DNA of 37,920 nucleotides from contig NZRR01000043.1 in NCBI GenBank assembly GCA_002696315.1, positions 44,555 through 82,474 of the forward strand, given 5' to 3'. Made by a program: the position numbers and the translations under genes. Origin of the DNA: Methanobacteriota archaeon. GTDB taxonomy: Archaea > Thermoplasmatota > Poseidoniia > Poseidoniales > Poseidoniaceae. Below are positions 32,184 through 37,920 of this stretch, piece by piece (positions within the stretch are counted from its first letter, which is position 1; the number at the start of each line of letters is the position of its first letter). The notes beneath the pieces were generated by a model that saw nothing but the letters and a program-made list of their open reading frames with translations, ran no database searches and was not told where the DNA came from.

Positions 32184-35100
32184 TTATTCAAAATTAAGCA
32201 CAATTTGTCCACTAGAATCGAATTCCAACACGGGTTTAAAACCTTCATAATTGGTATTTTCTAAGGCCTGTTTAATATTATTTAGAATATCGGGAGATAA
32301 CTTGAAGAAAAATCCTTGATTTGTTTCAATTAAACTTAGTTTTTCTAAATCCTCCTCTACACTTGATTTTGTAACAGGTTCTGGAATATTTTCGTCTTCA
32401 GTAATTGCTTCCTCAATTTCCTTATTTAACAAAGGCTGTAGGACTTTTTCCTCTACAACTTCTTCGACAACCTCTTCGACAACCTCTTCGACAACTTCCT
32501 CAGTAACAGGTTCTGGAATACTTTCTTCTTCAGTAATTGGTGGAGGAATTAGTGTAGCAGGGGCCTCAACCATTTGTTCACCAACATATACATCACCATC
32601 TTCTCCAAATCTTTGCATATACATCATACCAAATCCAAACGCAACAATTCCCAAACCAAGCCAAGTTACCGCTTCATATAACGGATCATTAATTGTTGTT
32701 GAAAGCATGAATATCGCTATTAAAGAGCCGAAACCGCCAAGACCCCTTCTCCAAGCAGAATCTGTCTCTTCTTGGAAACCTTGTATTGCAACTGTACACA
32801 AATAAGCAGCAATCATTCCATACATCAGCGAATCTAAATCGGCTGTTTCCATAATCCAAACTATTCCTGTAATGATGTAAAATATTGAAATCATACCCAA
32901 TCGATCTAACCAATCAAAGTATGTACCCTCATTCTCGAATTCAAAAGTTTCCCAATTCCATGCAATTTCAGATTTACTGGATACATAGGTCATTATGGCC
33001 CCTTCTCCAATTAATATAATTCCTACAATAATATTTTGAATTGTTTCCCATCTTGTATCATCTATTTGTTCAATAAAGTTCCATAGAGCAAAAGCATGTA
33101 ATAGTGGCATTAGCAAAGCCAAATCCTTTTGTCCATTCTTTTGAACCTCCCAAGTAATCCATATTGCACCAAAAATAGTTCCAATTCCAAACAAAGCATC
33201 CCAACTTAGAAGCAAACCCCCGATAGTCCAATATTGTAAATTTGTAATTAATTGTTTTCTACCCGCAATTGAATCTAAATTAGGAATACTAATGTCAAAT
33301 AATTCATATCCTGTTTTATCGTTTTCATCTTCGTTACCTTCCTTAGCCCATTTGTATAATAATCCACTTCTTGCCAAATAATGTAAAGTTAAACTGAAAA
33401 TACCCATCCAAAATAAACTATAAGATATTAATTCACCCTCAGTTAATTCAGAAAAATTACTATCTAAGGTTAATGCAGTAAGTAGCGAAAATAACATTGC
33501 CGCAGGTGCATAAGGAATAAAGAATAACTTCCCAGTAAATATATTTTGAAATGTCATGGCAATTGTAATAGTAAATAATGCCCAAGAAGCTTCAGGTAAC
33601 ATACCCCAAACACCAACCGCTAACCAAATAGTAGCTGCAACAACAGGCATCTCTCTCACTCCTTGTTCTATCAATCCCCTTCTTTCATCGATCATTGATT
33701 TAATTAAAATTGAACTAGCAGTAATTGTAATAATAATACAAGATAGCCTTGGCATACCCAAGATAATAATTTCAGAGAAATCATAATTAGAGAAGTTTAA
33801 ATCAATCAAAATAGAACCAATTAAATCAGTTGAACCCATCATATTATCTTCAGCTGCCACTAAAATAATTGGCGCAACACACATAACGAAGAAATGACGA
33901 TATTTTATAGCATTGAAAATAACAATTCCGTAGAGAATAAACAATGCTAAACCTCCACTAGCATCCATAAGTGCGAGTACTAATAGACCCAAATATGCGA
34001 ATTTATCAGCGTTGTAAGAAAGCCCTTCTTTATTCTCTTGATTAAATCCTTTTCTTAGTATTATTATTGTTATAATTAAAGGACCTAAAATCAAAAATAA
34101 ATCGAAGATAATAGTACTAAGTAGTACCTCTCCAAGTCTAGCCAATTCAATTAATGGTTCACCAGTGTTTTCAGCATAATTACGATATTTTGTGTTAAGG
34201 TGATTTAACTCTTCAGATATTGGAAATGCAATTAATACCATTATCCAACTTGCCAAAGCTCTTTCTATGGATGAAACACCCTCTCTATCAATAATTTCCC
34301 AGAGTAAGATACCAATTGGGATTATCATTAATGAAACCCAAAAAACCTCATTTCCAGCATATTGGTTATATAATCCGTAAGCAATTGAAATTGATAATAA
34401 TATCAGAGGCCCAATTAAAGACACTCGTCCAATACTCCCCCATCCCATATTAATCCAATGAGCATCATCATCTTCTGCTATATTGTGGAGTGTCCAAGTC
34501 CCATCATTCATATCATAAGCAGGAACGCTTTTTTGTCCAGCGTCGGTGAGCCAGTAGAAAAAATGTCCAAGATCTAATTCTGTTTTTCTAAATCTAAGTG
34601 TGCTTGCCCAAATTAATATTGCCAACAGACCTACGCTCGGATCTAATCCATTAAAGAGAGAACTAATACTATCTGGAAGAGGTAGGATCAACCTTTCAGC
34701 TAGGGCTAAAACAATAGTTAAAAACAAAGCAACCAAGAGTGCAGCACTACTTTCTAAACGGTCTTTAATTTCGTTAGAAATGGAAGCCTTATACATCATT
34801 CTCCAAGAACTACCTATGACATACAGTACCAGTAGCCATGAGATAAGTACATCACCATTAATTAAAATTGAATCAGATAAAATGATTAGACCAACACCCG
34901 TAAAATGTGCCCAGTTCTTCAAAACCCCGAAGTTTCGAGAGAACTCACCAATTCCAATCAGTCCAACAACAATTATTATTTTGGGCAGTGGATCAATATA
35001 ATCAGCATCATTCCAAACATTCAGCGAGTCTTGAATAAAAAAGGAAGTCGCTGCAGCAACGAAAGTTGCATTTGCAACCCAACTTCTAGTCGCTTTGGCA

Positions 35101-36317
35101 ATAATAAACATGTATGGTAATGCCAATAGAGTAATTCCCCATGCTAAAATACTGGAACCTGGAGTTAATATCCAAATACTACCAGCTAGCCCAATTGGCA
35201 TCCAAGGAATTCTCTGTTTATGTACAGCAGGAAAATAAGCAAATAATAGTGTAATCCAAAGAACACTTTCTAAATTTACATAAATTGCAAGATCATCAAG
35301 CATAGATTCTCTTAATGGTCCTAAAATCAAATTTAAATCCTCACTTCTTGTAATTATTATAGCTAGTAAAACTTCTCCAATTAAGAATAAAGACGTCAAT
35401 TGCATGAGATCTTTTCTTACTCGTTCATCTGCTGCCAAGATACCCTGCCCGATTACTATGAAAACCAATAATGAGAGCGCACCCCCAACACCGTCTGCTG
35501 GAGCATTTTCATTGAGAATTTCATAAATTAAAGGAATTATTCCTGCAACTACAGCTACAATTGAAAAGATAAGACTATTATTAGATTCCAAGGCAAGCCA
35601 CATAGATAATATTCCAAAACCAACTATTGCGATACCTAATTCCCAAGAAACAACATCCCCAGACCAAGAAAGCCAAGCCCCTACACCTGCAACGAGCAAT
35701 GCTAACGGAGTAAATGTGATAATAGCCCAACCAAAGGAGGTAGCCCCCTTTAATCGTTTGATATATGAAAATTCAAAAAATACCAAAGCAGTACACGCAA
35801 TAGATTGTACATAAATTCCATTTGCTGAAGGAGACCAATCAGTATCAGCGTAAGGAATACCCGGTTCTAATAGCCATTCAAATCCTTGAGAGGCAAGTAC
35901 CCCCATTAGATATCTAGTCCCCCATAAAACACCGATTGCAGCGAAAAAGAAACTAATGCCTAGTAAATAATCGTGTACGGCGTGTAGTCCATCTCCCCCC
36001 TTTCTTCTTTGCATTTCAACTAAAGTTAATGCCATTCCTGCGGATAAAATACCACCAATTCCTAAGATTAGAAAATTTTGATTCGTGGCATTCTCAGAAA
36101 ATGCAATAGAAAAAATTCCACCCCAAATTGCTAAAGTTGCAATTCCATACATTATTAATTGAGCAAATTTTGCCAATGCATCAATATCATTACTTCCAGG
36201 AGGCTTTATTTTTAATTTTACATCTACAGATGCACCAGTTCCGTAAATACTTCCTTGAGTTACTGGTTGTGTTACAGCTCTTGAAGGTCTAGTAGGTTTA
36301 GATTTAATTTCAGACAT
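32184..36317 (-). CDS. Giant polytopic membrane protein (1377 aa), unknown function
   Basis: A 1377-residue membrane protein. After a basic, Pro/Thr-rich cytoplasmic start (about 1-50) come more than thirty hydrophobic segments separated by short loops through about residue 1240. The last 130 or so residues are soluble: a run of VEEVVEE-type acidic repeats (coiled-coil or disordered), the repeated phrase IPEPVT, and a final helical/beta piece ending KPVLEFDSSGQIVLNFE. I recognise no transporter motif, ATPase or glycosyltransferase signature. It could resemble the large DUF2339-like membrane proteins in overall plan, but I cannot support that. Its stop adjoins the stop of the upstream plus-strand gene, and its start is divergent from the GIDE-like gene. 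Confidence 0.78.
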   Translation of the reverse strand: MSEIKSKPTRPSRAVTQPVTQGSIYGTGASVDVKLKIKPPGSNDIDALAKFAQLIMYGIATLAIWGGIFSIAFSENATNQNFLILGIGGILSAGMALTLVEMQRRKGGDGLHAVHDYLLGISFFFAAIGVLWGTRYLMGVLASQGFEWLLEPGIPYADTDWSPSANGIYVQSIACTALVFFEFSYIKRLKGATSFGWAIITFTPLALLVAGVGAWLSWSGDVVSWELGIAIVGFGILSMWLALESNNSLIFSIVAVVAGIIPLIYEILNENAPADGVGGALSLLVFIVIGQGILAADERVRKDLMQLTSLFLIGEVLLAIIITRSEDLNLILGPLRESMLDDLAIYVNLESVLWITLLFAYFPAVHKQRIPWMPIGLAGSIWILTPGSSILAWGITLLALPYMFIIAKATRSWVANATFVAAATSFFIQDSLNVWNDADYIDPLPKIIIVVGLIGIGEFSRNFGVLKNWAHFTGVGLIILSDSILINGDVLISWLLVLYVIGSSWRMMYKASISNEIKDRLESSAALLVALFLTIVLALAERLILPLPDSISSLFNGLDPSVGLLAILIWASTLRFRKTELDLGHFFYWLTDAGQKSVPAYDMNDGTWTLHNIAEDDDAHWINMGWGSIGRVSLIGPLILLSISIAYGLYNQYAGNEVFWVSLMIIPIGILLWEIIDREGVSSIERALASWIMVLIAFPISEELNHLNTKYRNYAENTGEPLIELARLGEVLLSTIIFDLFLILGPLIITIIILRKGFNQENKEGLSYNADKFAYLGLLVLALMDASGGLALFILYGIVIFNAIKYRHFFVMCVAPIILVAAEDNMMGSTDLIGSILIDLNFSNYDFSEIIILGMPRLSCIIITITASSILIKSMIDERRGLIEQGVREMPVVAATIWLAVGVWGMLPEASWALFTITIAMTFQNIFTGKLFFIPYAPAAMLFSLLTALTLDSNFSELTEGELISYSLFWMGIFSLTLHYLARSGLLYKWAKEGNEDENDKTGYELFDISIPNLDSIAGRKQLITNLQYWTIGGLLLSWDALFGIGTIFGAIWITWEVQKNGQKDLALLMPLLHAFALWNFIEQIDDTRWETIQNIIVGIILIGEGAIMTYVSSKSEIAWNWETFEFENEGTYFDWLDRLGMISIFYIITGIVWIMETADLDSLMYGMIAAYLCTVAIQGFQEETDSAWRRGLGGFGSLIAIFMLSTTINDPLYEAVTWLGLGIVAFGFGMMYMQRFGEDGDVYVGEQMVEAPATLIPPPITEEESIPEPVTEEVVEEVVEEVVEEVVEEKVLQPLLNKEIEEAITEDENIPEPVTKSSVEEDLEKLSLIETNQGFFFKLSPDILNNIKQALENTNYEGFKPVLEFDSSGQIVLNFE
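32371..32388 (-). repeat. 18-bp direct repeat in the giant membrane protein tail (copy 1)
   Basis: GTAACAGGTTCTGGAATA occurs here and again at 32503-32520, identical on the plus strand. It encodes IPEPVT in the minus-strand gene. It brackets the acidic repeat tract, which suggests slippage or segmental duplication. Confidence 0.8.
32451..32498 (-). repeat. Four 12-bp tandem repeats encoding the EEVV tract
   Basis: On the plus strand the units are CTCTACAACTTC, TTCGACAACCTC, TTCGACAACCTC and TTCGACAACTTC. They encode repeated Glu-Glu-Val-Val in the giant membrane protein tail. The copy number could vary without shifting the frame. Confidence 0.8.
32503..32520 (-). repeat. 18-bp direct repeat in the giant membrane protein tail (copy 2)
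   Basis: Second identical copy of the 18-bp element at 32371-32388, on the other side of the acidic repeat tract. Confidence 0.8.
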
Positions 36318-36415
36318 CTAATCAAATGAATCCATTTGTTATTTTTTATTAAAATTAACTATATTTTTTAAAAAAATACAGTCATATTCAAAGAGCCTCT
36401 TCATAACCAGTATCC

Positions 36416-37744
36416 ATGACAGAAATAAATTTAGGAAGCGAACTTGATGGAGGAACTTTTGGTTTAACTCTCCCTTCAGGTTGGCAATGGTTAGGTTTTA
36501 TAATTGGTCTTTTAATTTCAGTAGCGGGAATAGTTACATTTTTCCTTGCAGATACAGATCCAATTCCTGCCTTAATTTCTATTGGAGTTCTAATAATGGG
36601 TTTTTCATCCCCAACAAAATTACAAAAAACATTGAGGGATTTACGTTCGCAAATGAATCCTGCTCAAGTTAATTGGCAAAAAGAACAAGGAGGAACCGAA
36701 TTACAATCATTCTGGAATTCAGCAACAATTCGCAAACCTACAGTAGATGATAGAGCTTGGGTTTTTCCGGCACCAGAACAAAATAAATGGCATTTGGAAA
36801 CAAGATATCATCCGGACAACCCCGAAGAACTCATTGCCGAACACCCAAATAAAATTGGAACTCCACGGCCAGCAACGATATCAAATTACGCTTTAGCAAC
36901 ATTAACAGCATACATCTTTTTTGCTCTTCAAATCCATTTTTTGACAATTAGCGAAGGAGAAGATAAAGTACCAATTTACATATTAATAGGGATATCAGTA
37001 ATTTGGCTCTTAGTTTCTGTTTTTATGTGGAAGAGGGCGCAAGCAACGATGGATACCCCCACTTCCAACATACGTTCTGCTGCAGTCGGGGGCGTGGAAT
37101 TAGTTGGACAGGTTAGACCTGGCCCACAATATCCCCCCACAGTAATCGTTGATGGAGACTCCTCAAAATCGGTAAATGATCTTGCTGCTTGGAGGTGGAC
37201 ATACGAAGTTTACAGATGTCGTCAAGTTACAACTACAGATTCTCAAGGTAACACTACGACAAGAGAGGAATGCAGTTGGCAACAAATCAGAGCAAATAGC
37301 GGAGCTACAAGTTTTACAATTCACGATGGAACTGGTGGAATAGCCGTAATGGCAGATAGTTTTAGCACACAAGAGTTTGGAGATCACTTAATTCAATGGG
37401 AATGTAGACATGATCTGAGGATGAAAGGACTTTTTACTAATATCATGCTTTCTGGAGATATAAGAAGACATAGATGGACTTTATGGGGATTAAAAATAGG
37501 AGACCCATGTTATTTATTAACTACATTAAAAAGTAGAAACGATCAAAGTTTACAAGCCGAACAAATTGATAGGACATTACAAAATGCATTATTAGAAGCA
37601 ACAGGAGAGAAGGCCCCAGGATTCAAACCAAGGTTGGAAAAGGGTACAGAACTTACTGCATTAAGTGGTGCTAGAAGTGATTTGGAATATTTAATAATTC
37701 CAACACTTGCCTTACTAGCGTCAATAATTATGTTAGGTGCCTAA
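36416..37744 (+). CDS. Membrane protein with GIDE/MULAN-like domain
   Basis: A 442-residue membrane protein. Two helices (about 26-45, 50-63), a polar stretch, two more helices (about 155-176, 185-204), a large soluble domain (about 215-405) and a C-terminal helix (about 425-442). The soluble domain reads SNIRSAAVGGVELVGQVRPG, then a WRWTYEVYR strand and ATSFTIHDGTGGIAVM. This is the order seen in GIDE domains of the mitochondrial E3 ligase MULAN and in bacterial and archaeal homologues of unknown job. There is no RING finger, so ligase activity is not expected. It is divergent from the giant membrane protein gene, and both may belong to one envelope system; that is inference. Confidence 0.72.
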   Translation: MTEINLGSELDGGTFGLTLPSGWQWLGFIIGLLISVAGIVTFFLADTDPIPALISIGVLIMGFSSPTKLQKTLRDLRSQMNPAQVNWQKEQGGTELQSFWNSATIRKPTVDDRAWVFPAPEQNKWHLETRYHPDNPEELIAEHPNKIGTPRPATISNYALATLTAYIFFALQIHFLTISEGEDKVPIYILIGISVIWLLVSVFMWKRAQATMDTPTSNIRSAAVGGVELVGQVRPGPQYPPTVIVDGDSSKSVNDLAAWRWTYEVYRCRQVTTTDSQGNTTTREECSWQQIRANSGATSFTIHDGTGGIAVMADSFSTQEFGDHLIQWECRHDLRMKGLFTNIMLSGDIRRHRWTLWGLKIGDPCYLLTTLKSRNDQSLQAEQIDRTLQNALLEATGEKAPGFKPRLEKGTELTALSGARSDLEYLIIPTLALLASIIMLGA

Positions 37745-37920
37745 TATACTAGTTGTATTTCAGATGCGGAACTTAATTCGATAACACCAGGCGGGCCACT
37801 CCATTTGATTTTATCATCAGGAACGATTAGAGCTCCATCACCTTCGTTGTGACCTAGTGTTGCTTTTACTGATGCGAATGAGCAGTATAAAGTGGCATTT
37901 GAGGTAATAACTTGCATCAT
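37741..37920 (-). CDS. Short ORF or N-terminally cut protein at the right edge
   Basis: The minus strand reads from ATGATG at the very last bases to a TAG at 37741-37743: 59 residues, MMQVITSNATLYCSFASVKA, then beta-rich text ending SASEIQLVY. It overlaps the convergent GIDE-like gene by four bases. The frame may continue beyond the window, in which case this is only the C-terminus. Composition is coding-like (GALIVPDDKIKWSG, PGVIEL). No family is recognised. Confidence 0.6.
   Translation of the reverse strand: MMQVITSNATLYCSFASVKATLGHNEGDGALIVPDDKIKWSGPPGVIELSSASEIQLVY

Noticed and set aside
1-37920. CRISPR array, insertion sequence, integrase, attachment site, rRNA or tRNA
   Set aside because: No regularly spaced repeats, no transposase or integrase motifs, and no cloverleaf or rRNA-like stretches were found on either strand.

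Overview
The window looks like the genome of a planktonic marine euryarchaeon of the Marine Group II / III (Poseidoniales and relatives) kind. The DNA is AT-rich. It carries archaeal core genes: geranylgeranylglyceryl phosphate synthase for ether lipids, an aCPSF-type beta-CASP nuclease, and an AbrB-PhoU phosphate regulator. It also carries a proteorhodopsin and a large secreted calcium-repeat protein whose cytoplasmic tail is, as I recall, typical of these plankton. Several promoters place a TATA box about 26-30 nt before the start codon, as expected for leaderless or nearly leaderless archaeal mRNAs. The low GC fits a low-GC MGII-b or an epipelagic MGIII lineage; I cannot decide which from this window.

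Layout. 1-4.5 kb: the end of an unknown gene, a membrane-anchored cupredoxin, then a minus-strand block of ferredoxin, short FAD oxidoreductase, GGGP synthase, an SDR and a membrane protein. The first three look like an ether-lipid operon. 4.5-8.2 kb: beta-CASP RNase, a membrane alpha/beta hydrolase and small membrane proteins. 8.2-9.2 kb: a blue-tuned proteorhodopsin with a dyad and TATA box upstream and a 14-bp hairpin downstream. 9.2-13.8 kb: a zinc-ribbon protein, a giant NHL/TSP3-repeat surface protein and a TauE/SafE permease. 13.8-15.0 kb: MoeA.

15.0-19.2 kb is the most interesting region. Two DtxR/IdeR-like operators (TTTAGG-N4-CCTAAA type) flank a TATA box. Behind them lie a lipoprotein with two transferrin-like lobes, a PhnC-type ABC ATPase, a PhnE-type permease and a small membrane protein. 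The lipoprotein would normally be annotated as a duplicated PhnD phosphonate-binding protein. However, each lobe keeps the transferrin iron ligands in order (Asp, Tyr, Tyr, His), the CHT anion-site motif, and the two cysteine pairs expected for transferrin disulfides. With the metal-repressor boxes, this suggests an archaeal bilobal transferrin feeding ferric iron to a PhnCE-like ABC importer.

19.2-23.2 kb is a phosphate module: a Pit transporter fused to a PhoU-like domain, a TauE permease behind it, and a divergent AbrB-PhoU regulator sharing a promoter dyad. 23.2-31.3 kb holds UvrA, then purL-purQ and a class I/II aminotransferase. 31.4-37.9 kb holds large membrane proteins of unknown role, one with a GIDE/MULAN-like domain, and a short minus-strand ORF running off the right edge. 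I found no rRNA, tRNA, CRISPR array or insertion sequence, and no gene-free stretch over 300 bases; the longest, at 4460-4709, is a divergent promoter region.
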